From assembly GCA_010093685.1 (NCBI GenBank), contig MU006218.1, forward strand, positions 965,766 through 1,029,765: 64,000 nt of DNA, given 5' to 3'. The position numbers were made by a program, and so were the translations under genes. Positions within the stretch are counted from its first letter, which is position 1. Each line of letters starts with the position of its first letter. The notes beneath the pieces are model-generated. The model had not been told where the DNA came from and did no database searches. It was given only the letters and a program-made list of their open reading frames with translations. This document shows, one piece after another, positions 11,186 to 22,651 of this stretch. This DNA comes from Ophiobolus disseminans. Lineage: Eukaryota; Ascomycota; Dothideomycetes; Pleosporales; Phaeosphaeriaceae.

Positions 11186-12420
11186 TTAGTCTTTGCTGAA
11201 CCGCCTCTTGAACCAGCTCTTCCTCTTATCGTCATTACTTGTTTTTGAGAGAACTTTCCTTCCGGGGTCAGCCGGCTGCGATCCGGCGCTGGTGTTCAAT
11301 TTGATGGGCGTAGGTGATGTAGCATGCTTGGGTGGCGGCGGCGGTCCACTCTGCATTCCGTTTTGCTGTGGGGGCGGGTAGTAGGCATTTCCATTCAGCG
11401 GGCCTTGTGCGTAAGGGTCCATCTGCGGCCCCTTGCCGAACCCTTGGAAGCCGTACTGCTCGCCCATGTCCGGTTGTGGCGGCTGTTGCGGTCGCTGTAC
11501 GGGAACAGCGCGCTCGAACGAGGAGTTGTCGCTCGGGTCGTTGGAGTAGGGCCCGTCGCTGTGGCTGCCGTTCGAGCCATTGGTGTTGACCGTGTCGCGG
11601 GACTGATGCATCCCATTTACGGGATACACGCCGTGGCCGTTCTGTCTGGTGTTCCACCCTGGGTCAGACTGCATGCGGTTGCCGTATCGCGTGCGTGGTG
11701 GTCCGCCAACAGGACCGCCCATGGCGCCACCATTTTCGTAGCTGTCACGGCCTCCCTGGTGGTGACCGTAGTAGCTGGCGCGCGAGTATCTGTTCTGGTC
11801 GTGTCCGCCTCCGCCATAGTAGCTGCTCCTGCGGCTGTTGTATCCGCTCATAACGTCTGTCTGGTCGGCGCGCATGGATTGCGCTCGGCGTCGGTATTCG
11901 CCGTCGATGGCGGCTTCAAAGGACTTGATGGTGTCGAGTGGGCGCTCCCATCGCGAACGGGTGGGGTTGGATAGATCTGGGTCAACTACAGACGGTCAGA
12001 CGGTGTGGGCTACGACTGCGACGAGCAACAACATACCGATCGGGTTGCCTGAAGCATCGTTGTGTTGGAACGAACGTAGAGACTGGAGTGTGGGCTTCTC
12101 CAGCGCAGCAGCGACTATCATATGTTAGCAAAAGACGTCCAAACACCGTGGGCGCATGGCGCCGGACAGCGCGGCAGGGACGTACTTGGCTGTGCCTCGT
12201 TCATGGCGGCGTTGGGGTTGGCTTTGCTGCTGGGGTCGTAGTGTGTCTGGCGCCGCTCCGTGTCGCTGACTTTGCGCTCGTGCTTGCTGTGCTTGCTCTG
12301 TTTGCTCTTTGTGTGCTGCAGCTCGTTGCTCTTGTCGCTGCGGAAGCTGAAGTGTGTATTTGCGCGCGGGCGCTGTGCCTGCGCCTGCGCCTGCTGGGGG
12401 TAATCCATAGCCGCCGACAT
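11186..12420 (-). CDS. DUF2406-family protein
   Basis: Three exons (12420-12186, 12114-12037, 11985-11186) join to 370 residues. The conserved part covers NPNAAMNEAQP, then SLRSFQHNDASGNPI, then DPDLSNPTRSRWERPLDTIKSFEAAIDG (residues about 70-128), the signature of fungal DUF2406 proteins related to budding yeast YMR295C. The C-terminal 240 residues are low complexity: Gly/Tyr/Arg/Asn-rich (SYYGGGGHDQNRYSRASYYG), then Pro/Gln-rich, ending in a basic RKSWFKRRFSKD tail that could bind acidic membranes. Function is not established for the family; yeast relatives are associated with the cell periphery. The start is MSAAMDYPQQ at 12420; no ATG lies upstream in frame. Confidence 0.85.
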
Positions 12421-13771
12421 GTTCCAGGTTCTGCTAGGCTTCAAAGAGAGCTACGGCTGCTATGAGGCTGGTGGGCGGGTATTGCGGAGCTGGCGTAGGA
12501 AGCCGTCTGCAGGGCGGTGGAGCAGACGTGGTCCGTGGGAGCGAGATTAAGGATAAGGTGAGACGGCGGTCACAGGCGACGTCGCGGGCTGAGATGTGCA
12601 AACGCTGTGAAGAGTGAGGGTCGGATTTGTGCAAGCGAAAGATGGACGGGGCAGGAACGAGCGACACGAGGGGGAGGAGCGATGCAATTATGCAGTGGTA
12701 AGCGTGTACGCGTGGAGGCTAGATTCTGGAGCGCTGTTGAACATTCACCGAGAGCCGGGACTCGTCATCAATGGCTGTGAGAGCCAATGGCGGCGGGCTG
12801 ATCTTCCGCTGCAACACCCAGCCTTTGAAACATCAAAGGCCCGGCGCAGTCACGCATCAACCATATGTGCCTGCTTATGCTGCGCTGTCATTGCGTGCAT
12901 ACGTCAATCCAGCGCTTCGCAGCAACCACCTTGACGACATCTGTCATCTCTCTCTGCCCGCAACCGTCGCCATCGCTGCGTTGCACCAGCCATGGTTAGC
13001 AAAATTAGATATCGAATAGTCCAAAACCAGCAATGCGCTAGACCAGCCCAGCATTCTATTCCCAGCCACACATCATCAAGCCCGACCTCCACCCCCACCT
13101 CTTCATGCCTGCTGCCAGTGCCAGCCTGTCTACCATCGCTGTCTCAGAGCATGGTCGACAAAGATGCGCCACAGCTGCAGAGCGTCCTGGTGTCCGGTGG
13201 CACAACGACCACCCAGCCCAGCACCGACCTCGCCGTGCATCGCATCACCAATACACTTGCAAATCCTAATGCAGCATGCTGGCACGCTTTAGGCATGCAG
13301 CTACATGCTTCCAAGAGTCCCAACGCGTGTCTTCGGTCAATTTTTGCCGTACCCAACCGTTCGCGTGAAGCCCATCCCTGGACATGTGCCGACAGTGCAA
13401 ATCCCTTCCATTCCGTAGACTTTTCCATCAGAGTAGAGTGAGCATTGTGACGAAGTGGACGGCGATCGCCCGTGGCTTGTGCTGCAACTGGCGTTTCAGA
13501 TGCCGGCACCGCTCCACAAAGCCGTTTGGTCCACCCGAAATGGTGTCCCGACGCCTGCACCTGGCTGCACCTGGCTGCACCTGCCAGCTGTGCATCGCTG
13601 CACGATAAGAGGCTGATAAGGCGGGCTTATCTCCATTTGCTTGAAGTTTTCTTGGCATCACGATCATGCTTCACATCCCACCACAGTCTGAAATATGTGA
13701 TGCGCTTTTGGGAACTATCCTCTACTTGAGCGACCGAAACTCCAGCAATGCTTCCCATATCACCATCCCAT
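12421..13771. other. Intergenic region, 1.35 kb
   Basis: Upstream of the DUF2406 gene and downstream of the dehydrogenase gene. Only short overlapping ORFs without recognisable domains. A short direct repeat of cctggctgca occurs near 13558-13580. No gene called. Confidence 0.5.
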
Positions 13772-15635
13772 CTAGTTGTGTGTAGGCATGTTTACCGACG
13801 CCTTGGTCGCAATCGCATCCTCGCTCCTCCACAGACTCGTCACCGTCTTCTGTTGTGTGTAGAACTGTAGACCAGGCTTGCCGTAGAAGGTGTTCGCACC
13901 ACCACCAGCAACTGACTTCTTGTTGCCCGTGAAGGAGAACATAGGGAGCTATGGCAATCAGCAGTCATCCAAGCACGCTCTGGGAGGTTGGACTTACAGG
14001 GACGGGAATGGGAACGTTGATACCAACCTGACCGGCCTCGATCTCATGCTGGAAGCGTCCGGCAGTGGCGCCCGAGCGGGTGAAGATGGCGGTGCCGTTG
14101 CCATACTCGTTAGCGTTGATCATGTCGATGGCTTCGTCAATAGTCTCGACGTTCAAGCAGACCAGAACGGGGCCGAAGATTTCTTCTGTGTAGCACTTCA
14201 TGTGGGGTTTGACGTTTGCAATGATGGTAGGACCGATCTATACAAGGAGTCAGTACAGTTGTTTCTTACATCGTTTGATGACTTACCCAGTTGCCCTTGG
14301 CGTACTTCTCCGAAGGAGGCTTCTGGCCACGACCATCGAGCAGAATGGTGGCGCCCTCCTTCTCGGCACTGGCAATGAGATCCTCAATCCTCCTCTTCGA
14401 CTCTGGGCTGATGACCGGTCCAAGGTCGGCGCCCTCCTCGAACCCACCGTTGATCTGCAGAGCCTTTGCGCGCTCAGCGATGTCGGGAACCCAGTCCTTG
14501 GTTTCGCCAATCATGACTAGAGTGCTCAAAGCCATGCATCGCTGGCCAGCCGCACCGAAAGCAGCACCAGCGATGGCGTTAAGCGCATGGTTCTTGTTGC
14601 AGTCAGGAAGGACAGCAGCGTGGTTCTTCGCGCCCAGGTTGGCCTGGACACGCTTGCCGTTGGCCGAGGCCCGCGAGTAGATGTACTCTCCAGCCTTGTT
14701 GCTTCCGACGAAGCTGATAGCCTTTATCCGTGGCTCGTCAAGGATGAAGTCGACTGTCTTTGCCGAGCCGTGGACAATGTTGATGACACCGGCAGGGAAG
14801 CCGGCCTTCTCAGCGAGCTCAGCAAGGATCATGCATGCGCCGGGGTCGCGCTCGGAGGGCTTGATTATGCAGGTGTTGCCAGTGACAGTAGCAATTGGAA
14901 TGGTCCACAGAGGAATCATAGCGGGGAAGTCTGGAGTAGTGGATTAGCATGGCAGAGCAAGCAAAGAAGTAGCCACTCACTGAACGGGCAGATGGCAGCA
15001 ACGACACCCAGTGGCTCGCGGTAGCTACGAGTCTCCATGTCCTTTGCAACCTGGAGCACCTCGCCGGTCATCTGGGTTGTGATGCCGCAGGCTGTCTCGG
15101 CGACTTGAAGACCACGGAGTACATCACCCCTGGCGTCACCGAATGTCTTGCCCTGCTCGAGCGTGATGCTGGCAGCCAGTCTGTCCCAGTTCTCGCGGAT
15201 CAAATGTGTGTATTTGAACATGATCTGCTGCCTGTGGAGCAAGCTAGTTTCTTTCCATGACTTGAAGGCCTTCTGTGCGCTGTCCACCGCCGCCTTGAGC
15301 TCCTCATCGGTGCTCTGAGGTATCCGTGTCACCAGATTGTTGGTGGCAGGGTCGTGCAGGTCGATCCATTGTGTAGCTTTCGAGGCAACGAATTGGTTGT
15401 CAAGAAAGTTCTTGGTGTCTTCGGGCGACTGTATCGGCTCGTGGTTCATGGGATACGACTCGGCCGCGGCCGATGCGGCAGGCTTGAGGTGCTGGGCGGT
15501 GGCATGTAACCGCCGCGCTGCCACTTTGCTGGAGCTGACTGGCGACGACATTCTGGTACAGAGAGGAGCTACGCGTGGGAGGGGCGAGCGGGCAGCCAAT
15601 GTTGGAATCCGTGCAATAACGCGGCGGGAGGCCAT
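13772..15635 (-). CDS. Methylmalonate-semialdehyde dehydrogenase (acylating), mitochondrial
   Basis: Four exons (15635-14981, 14930-14287, 14237-13998, 13948-13772) join in frame to 571 residues. An Arg/Ala-rich N-terminus without acidic residues looks like a mitochondrial presequence. Family landmarks are ITLEQGKTFGDARGDVLRGLQ, CPFNFPAMIPLWTIP, KPSERDPGA, the catalytic-Cys motif GAAGQRCMALS (Cys near residue 348), EEIFGPVL and GQVGINVPIPVPLPMFSFTGNK. This is ALDH6-type MMSDH, which converts methylmalonate and malonate semialdehydes to propionyl- and acetyl-CoA in valine and thymine breakdown. The replacement of the usual ALDH Glu region and the INVPIPVP motif separate it from ordinary aldehyde dehydrogenases. 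The 59-codon last exon is supplied by splicing at the CATAG acceptor. Confidence 0.93.
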
Positions 15636-16253
15636 GTCGGCGCGCGAGTAACTGCCGGTGGAGGATGTGGGGAAGGAGCTTCAAAGACGCAGCGCACAAC
15701 GAAGTAGAAACTCTGTGGCAGAAGTAGGGAATTAAGAGAAGAAGAGGAAAGCGGCGAAGAAGCCAATTGAGCACACGGCAGTTTAGGCAAACTGATTCCG
15801 GATTGCCCTCTTGCGACTGGCTGACCTTTTGAGGATGCCGCCCCGCGATGTGAAGTTCGGATATCCGAGGTGAAGCGGATGCCCATCCCGCCCACTCCAC
15901 ACCCACACGCGGCGTTTGCAGCGTCTAAACGGTTCCTCGCGTTCCACCCATCTCACGTCTTCACACACACATTGAAAGGAGTTGGACACGAAGTTTCAAG
16001 AATAATGAAACATGTCATTTCCTACACTTGATCTCCCTGGGCTATGCCCAAGGTCGCTGCATAATTCATTTTCCAAAACAATGACTATGATACAATCGTA
16101 GCGCCATCATCCAGAGCGATATATGGCTTGATGCTCGAAATCCAATATATGGAAATATGGGCATTTTTCCGGAGCCCTACCTGCCTGAGGCCCGATTTTG
16201 ATACGCACAAACTACCATCTTCCACATCGTGCTCACATTAACCATGGTCTAAT
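15636..16253. other. Intergenic region
   Basis: Contains the MMSDH upstream region and the calnexin 3' flank. No coding signal beyond short ORFs. Confidence 0.5.
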
Positions 16254-18157
16254 CTACGAAGCAGTAGAGCGAGTAGTGCGCTTGTTGACCTCAGCCTGAG
16301 CCTTCTCGGCCCCGGTAGAAACAGCCTCGGCAGCTTTGTCCTTCGCGTCAACAGCAGCGTCCTTTGCCTTCTTTGCCTGTGCCTTGACCTGCTCTTGTGA
16401 GGGAGCCGCACCAGAGCCAACGAGAACGGTGACAAGGAGCGCAAGGATAGTGACGGCGAGAACACCAAGACCACCAGCGACCTCGGGGACAAACTTGATC
16501 GCCTCGACGGGGTCGCGCTTGGCGATTTCAACAAAGAGCGCAATCTTCTCCTTGACGTAGCGGACAGGGTCGTCCTTGAAAACGAGATCAGTAGGCGACT
16601 TGGCATCCTCGCTGGGCTTGGGCTTGTTGGCCTCCTCGTCAGCCTTCTCGGCGGCGTTCTTGAGATCGAAAGTCTCGGCCTTGAGCTTCTCAGCGTCGGC
16701 AACGGAGTGGCCAATGTAGATGTTGTCGAAGAGGATATCCTTCTGCATGGTCCAGATTTCGAAACCGATCTGGGTCTGTCAGCAACTGCTACATGTGAAG
16801 AGTGCATGGTTCAACTTACAGCGCCAATGGGCTCGAAGTTGGATGGGGTCTTGTCCTCGAAATAGTCAGGGTTCTTGATCTTCTGAGGAGCCCAGACACC
16901 CTTGTAAGCCGGGTTGTCGATGAATTCAGCAGTCCACTTGCCCTTGTAGGCGGGGTTCTTCTTCATCGGAGGCTCCCACTTGCCGCAGCCAGCAGCCTCG
17001 TCACACTTGGGGTTGGGAACCGTGGGTGGGATCCAGTCACCATCCTCCTCGTCATCCCAGTCCTCGGGCTTCTCGGCCTCGGGGTCGGGGATGGTGGTGG
17101 GCTCATCCTCAAGCCAATCCTCGGGCTTGGTAGCCTCTTCGTCGACAACCTCGAAAGGCGCGTCCTCATCCCAGTCCTCGGGCTTCTTCGCCTCGGGATC
17201 AGCGATGCGGGCCTCGTCAACCCAGGTTTCGGGCTTCTTGTCATTGGGATCGTCGATCTCCGCCTCAGGGTTGACTGAGGGAGTGAAGTCCTCGTGGAGG
17301 GTGCCGTTGCGGGATGACTCGCCGTCGATCTTGATCTCGAAGCTGTTATCGGGCTTGACGATAAGGGTGTAGAGGGTCGTCGTCTTGACGATGCGGGCCA
17401 TGGGAGGGTTCTTGAGGTGCTTCTCCTCGTACTCGCCGGTCTTGGGGTTCTTGTGTCGGAAGATGAAGTGAACCTGAGTTTGTTAGATGATACAATGCAT
17501 GCCAGTACTTCGCAACATACCTTGTTGGTCGCGCCGCACTTGTCGGGGCCAAACATGATAATGTATGGGGAGGCGTTGGAGAACTCCTCGGCGTGGAGCG
17601 CCTTGTTGTCCTGGAGCAGCTTCATGTACGCACCACCGCACTCCAAGCCGTCTACAAACTCGTTAGCATATTGCTAGTGGCGAAAATGCACGCGCATAGA
17701 CTTACCCTGGAGCTTGACCTCGTACTGAACAACAAGAGTGTTGCCCTTGTTGTCAATGGCCTTGGGGAACTTGGCCGAGATGGCGTGGTGGGCAGCCTTG
17801 TCCTTGATGACCAGGCCCTTGTCGCCCTCCATGCCCTTCAGCACCGCAGGCTCCTCCACGGACCATGTGCCGACGTAGGCCCACTCCTCATCGTCGGCCT
17901 TGACGTCCTTCTTTGCGTGCGAGGGCTTCCATCGGTTCTCCCAGTCGTCTGTAAACTGCTCGAGGAATGGCGCCTTGAGCTTGGTGGGCTGCACATACTT
18001 CGTTAGACTAGGACTGCGGCATACCATTAGGTGCAATACATACGGTAAAAGTAGGCTTTGCTACGGAGGTCGAGGTGGACGATTCGGCCTCGGCGGCATC
18101 GTCTGCACGCACAACGGCGGCAGCGAGCGCGAATGTGGCACCAATTGCAAAACGCAT
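16254..18157 (-). CDS. cnx1: Calnexin, ER membrane lectin chaperone
   Basis: Five exons (18157-18044, 17988-17706, 17651-17521, 17473-16820, 16769-16254) give 565 residues. A signal peptide (MRFAIGATFALAAAVVRA) is followed by the lectin domain (LEQFTDDWENRW, LECGGAYMKLL, YIIMFGPDKCG, HFIFRHKNPKTG). The P-domain arm has four motif-1 repeats (for example DPNDKKPETW, DPEAKKPEDW) and four motif-2 repeats of the GxWxPPxxxNPxYK kind. The lectin fold closes with IGFEIWTMQKDILFDNIYIG. One membrane helix (GGLGVLAVTILALLVTVLVG) precedes a Lys/Ala/Glu-rich cytosolic tail. The protein binds monoglucosylated glycoproteins in the ER. The tail is Ala/Lys-rich and lacks an obvious C-terminal RKPRRE-type signal. 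Confidence 0.96.
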
Positions 18158-19040
18158 TGTGCTTGCCTGCTGTCCGAGTAGAGCAGAGGACTTGGTTGAG
18201 TTCACAGAGAAGTTGGAGAGAGGATGTCGACTAAAGTTGGGGCGTTGCCGTTGATAAATAAAGGCGGGCGGGAAGCTGCGAACGTGTCAACTTCAGTGAG
18301 AAGGCGGGACCCAGGCTCACCTTCCTATTCCTATTGGCCCAAGCCCCGGTCGCCGCACCAGCTTCCGAGCACAGCTTCTGTAGATACTTCGAGACGTGCT
18401 TCACCTAATGACAGCTGGCCTCACTCTCACCCCGGGTTAATGTGCCTGCATACACTGCGCTAGGTCGGCAGTTCTCACGATTGTCTTGCTATCACTCAAG
18501 CTCTTCCGTCCGTCCCTTACTGAGCTTCCCCGCCAAATCCTTGCATTCCCACTAAGTTGACCAAAGTATAGCATAGTACCGACTTAGCCTCTACCTCACT
18601 TGCTCCTCATACTGACACAACCAGAAGGCGTCTGCATACGCGTGGATGTGCGAAAGAAATTGCCTTTGTTTCAATTGACACGTGACAACTTTAGTCAACG
18701 GACATGATCCTTGCTGGTCGCACTTGTGGAGATCTCCGCTCCTGGGGTAGGACAAATGTTGCCTATTCCTCATCAAGCGCCATGCATAAGCCTACCACCA
18801 TTGTTTGACAGGTCACTATCGTTAAATCACGTCAGGTTCCACTTAAGTGACGAGTAACGTATGTATTATCAGTTGAGCGACGGGACTATAACCATAGTCC
18901 CACCAATAGATGCAAGTTCTTTTCAAAACACCTCGCCAGAATAATAGAGGGCGTGAACTGGGGTCTATAGACCCAAAGTAACAGATCCAAACCCTATCAA
19001 TGTACATTCCAGTAACGCCTGTCGCTGGAAAAAAAATGCT
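18158..19040. other. Intergenic region
   Basis: About 880 bp. The part next to calnexin is its promoter; an unfolded-protein-response element would be expected there, but I could not point to one with confidence. No gene seen. Confidence 0.5.
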
Positions 19041-20832
19041 CTATGCTCGCCAGCCGGCGTTCCACACAACGTGCGCAATGTCTCGCGCGGTGTTGACGGT
19101 ATCTACGATTTTCCCAATGAAGCCAGGCGGTTGTGGCTCTTCCTCGTTGTCCTCGAATGGCATAAACATGCCTGACGCGGTTCGTCGCAGGCCGCTCGGA
19201 TCACCGCGTCCTGGATAGGGATCGGAAGCAGTCGGTGTGCCGGGGCGTTTCGCCCCATATGCTCCCGATGGGTTGAAGTAGTCGTCTCCTTCGTCATCGT
19301 CCTCGGCAAGAAGGAAATTTCGTGAAGGATTTGACGGCTTTAGCGTCTCCTGCGATGCAGAAGGCGAGAGTCTACTCGACTTGTAGAAGAGAGAGTGTGA
19401 CAGTGTCTGCTCCGACACATCCGGGGAGTCGGTCCTGTATTTTAGTGTCGTGGAGGGGAGCTTGGCGATGGTCTTGTTGTCCGTCGTGCTGATGCTCGTC
19501 TTGGAGCTAGTTCGAGACAGGGGTTTTCTTCGCCGTGCTCGCTTCATCATCACAACGCCTTCGTCGGAAGACGACTCATCGTCGTCCTTGGCCCAGGGGT
19601 TGCGGTTGAAGTCGTCCTCGTCGTCGTCTCCTTCTTTGCACTCGAGTGCAATGCATTGCTCAACCTTGTCGGCGAAGCGAATGTGCCGCTTCTCGCCGTC
19701 GCCGGGGGTGTGCAGCCCGGATGTGGACTTCGAGGAGAAGTAGTCTGTCGGCTCCCAGAATGTGCCACGCGAGAGTGTCGACGAAGTTGGAAAGTCAGGC
19801 GTCGCTCTGCCGATGGTTGGTCGCGGCTTCCGCAGCTCCAACGTCACACCGGTAGTCTGCTGTGCCTGGACCGACTCCGCGGCTTGCTTGACGAGCGATG
19901 ACGAAGAGAGCGACTTCTGCAGCATGGCCTCGGACATGCTCCGCTTCTTGAGGATCGGCTTCTTAACGCCATGGACAAAGGAATTTGTCTTGGACAGCCG
20001 GCTGGCTGGCTCAGACGTCTGTCGTGAGCTGAAGCGATTCGACGCCGGCTGCATTGGTCCGTAGAGCCATGTCACGTCGACGTCTTTTAGCCTGCGGGGG
20101 CCGTCAGTGCGAATCCACGGCGAAACTTGGAAGTTCCGTGCACGGATGGGGATGATCGACGCCCCATGACAGGGGTGTGCGTCGAGGAGATGCAACTTAC
20201 CAATTCAGCGAGTCGGGCGACACCGTCTTCAGCTTGAACTGGGACTTGGCCCACGTCCGCCACGAAGCGTTCTCGAGCCGCGAGCGCTCGCCGTAGACTT
20301 TGCGGTGCTCCACTATGTGCCGCCACGACGACCAGATGTCTTCCTCGCGCCAGTCGTAGGAGAGGTAGTCGACGTGGTGCGAGGGCTCCTTGCGCACTGC
20401 GGTGTCGTCTTCGGACATGGGCAGCGGGTCGGGTGTGGTCAGGGGGGTGTCTGCGGAGAAGGCATCGGCGCGCGAGGGTGAGGGCGAGCGCGGCAGCAGC
20501 GCGCTCTTGGGCGCCAGCCGGGCGGGCTCGAGGTCGAGGGCCTCAATTGGCTTCCTGTAGCGCGGCGAGGAGCCGTAGTTGGGGAAGGACAGGCCGTCCT
20601 CCTCGCTGCTGGACTCGTCCGACTTTGTGTCCAGCGAGAGGCTGCTGGACGGGGTCGAGCGCAGCGAGGATGTGCGCGAGGAGCTCGGTGACTGCACGCG
20701 CAGGTCGGGCAGCGAGTTCTGGTTGCGGCGCAGGCCGTAGGTGCTGCTGAAGAGCGACGTCGACGAGGGCGAGCGCATGGGCGTGGCAAAGGGCGACCCC
20801 TCGGCCGGCCGCGACGCCAGGACCTGTGCCAT
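19041..20832 (-). CDS. Reg1-like regulatory subunit of protein phosphatase 1 (DUF1752/AreA-like segment)
   Basis: Two exons (20832-20201, 20091-19041; intron 109 nt) give 560 residues. Most of the protein is Ser-rich and disordered. The conserved block LSYDWREEDIWSSWRHIV to RLENASWRTWAKSQFKL to LNWLKDVDVTWLYGPMQ (about 157-222) is the short GATA/AreA-like DUF1752 segment found in Reg1/Reg2 proteins. A second block, KRHIRFADKVEQCIAL near 344, contains the RVxF-like docking site (HIRF) used by Reg1 to bind the PP1 catalytic subunit. The role is inferred: carbon catabolite (glucose) repression through PP1 targeting. A further C-terminal conserved stretch, FIGKIVDTVNTARDIAHVVWNAGWR, closes the protein. 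The ATG at 20832 is the first in frame; a GTG frame extends further upstream but is not used. Confidence 0.8.
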
Positions 20833-22651
20833 TGTGCGGGTGCGCAGGCTCAATGGCGCCTCACTATCAGTCACCAGGCGGCTCCGGCGGTGGTGTGCTG
20901 CGTCCAGACTCCCTCCACTGCGGTTCTGCGGGCGGCCGTCTTCGACATGCGTGCCCGTGGTGGTCGTCGGGCGAGGATGGGGGGCGCGGGGGTGTTGTGG
21001 TCGCGGGTGGGTGGAATGCTGGGGGCGGCAGACGCAAGGGCGGGCGTGTCTGAGTGCGAGGGCGTGGGACTATAGCAGAGGCAAGCGGGTGGTGCAGGCG
21101 CGGCGTAGGAGAGGAAAAGCTTCGAGGCCCATGTGCAGGTCAAGGTCTGTGCACCCTTCTCGCCCCGCTCGCAGAGGGCAGTCTAGCTGGAGGGATCGGA
21201 TGGCCAGGGTGAGGGCGACGCGGATGCGGATGCGGGCAAAGTTTAACGACGCTTTCATCCGCCGCGACGCTCTTCACCGACAGTGATAAGCACCCCCGCG
21301 CCGTTGCTGTGAACGGCGCCCTAGGAATGCCACACAGGTCCAGCGACGCGCACCGTCGTCAACGGCCCACAAATCTGCCCTGCGCGTCCGTTGGCGACAA
21401 AGCAAGCAGACGCCGCAGGCTACACAAGGGGCCTGCTCGGCCCACGGCTTGCTGATCGGCATGCAGCCCAACCATAGAACCTTGGTCGCAGAGCCTAGAG
21501 CGCCGTGGCTCTCGTCCTCACGTGGCTGCCTGTGTGCTCATATCCCTGGGCCGCTCAGATAATGCGGCCGAAAACACCACGACAAACCTCCTGGCATGCA
21601 TGCTGATTGCAGGGCGTCTCAACCACTGCGGGGAACGAGGGGTCGCCGCCTGTCCAGACAGCCTCCAACGGCCAACCTTGGAACGCTGCTCGAGACGACG
21701 ATGGCAATGGACTGCGACTGCCCGTATAGCCAATGCTGTCCGCGCCTGCCCTGCGAGATAGACTAGTCGCTGGCCTAGCTTCTCAACCACCACAGCAACA
21801 CCATTCATGTGCGAGATGACGACGGCCACCGAGGCAGGCCTGCAAACCGCTGCTCCTCCACAGCATATGATGCTGGGCGCCGGGCGAACATGTGGAGTGC
21901 AGTCCCTCCAATCTGCACATCGAGATTCTGGCTCTTACCGACGGTCTTGGACATCAAGACATGGAGGAAGAGCACCGCTGAGCTCTAATGGTGCCTTCTT
22001 CTGTATACAAGAACGACATATAAGTGGGCTCTGTCTCCATACAGCCCGAATCAATTGTGGTGCACTAGCATGCATTGCGCATACAGATGGTTCAACAAAC
22101 CGAACGTGGTGTTGAGAAGCTTTCTCCTGTCACATTGCCCGAAATAGCATCCCGATAGCTTCCGACCAAGACTGTCCACCCAAACTTTCTCCATCACGGC
22201 CCCAGATTTGAAGAATGCCCTCTTCACATGTCGCTCAGCCATGTCTGCCCAGCCGATCATCGAGATTGTGGCGTATCTGATAGCCACGGTTAGACGGCCA
22301 AGCACCACAGCGTAGGGCCACACAACACTGCGACTGCTTACATTCCATCGTCGACTACTTCACCACATACTTCAGTCTTATGTACCAGCAATAGTCGTCT
22401 GGAGTCGTAATATATGTAGATTGGCGACGAACGATCTCAGAAGCCTAACCTCGATGGCCAGCGCAAGTCTAGCCGGCGCCTCAGGCTCGATGTGGCTCGG
22501 TCTTCCAAACCTCCGAGGCGTGACGGCAACTTTCCATATTCTGTCATGACGAACATTGACTCACGAGCTGTGGCACGACGCATCCCTGTGTGAAGTTTTC
22601 TTCTTCCTCCTTTCCCATATACTTCCATCCTTTCGTTGAGAGCAACCCGGA
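20833..22651. promoter_or_regulatory. Long divergent intergenic region, 1.8 kb
   Basis: Separates the start codons of the Reg1-like gene (-) and the MFS transporter (+). It is GC-rich on the left, more mixed on the right. ORFs here (for example the one overlapping 20741-21286 +) are shadows or lack family features. No RNA gene or repeat recognised. Confidence 0.45.

Noticed and set aside
11324..11974. Plus-strand frame of 216 codons over the DUF2406 gene
   Set aside because: Antisense to a Gly/Asn-rich low-complexity region of a real gene.
20741..21286. Plus-strand frame of 181 codons upstream of the Reg1-like gene
   Set aside because: Arg/Ala-rich product of a GC-rich promoter region, partly antisense to the Reg1-like exon.
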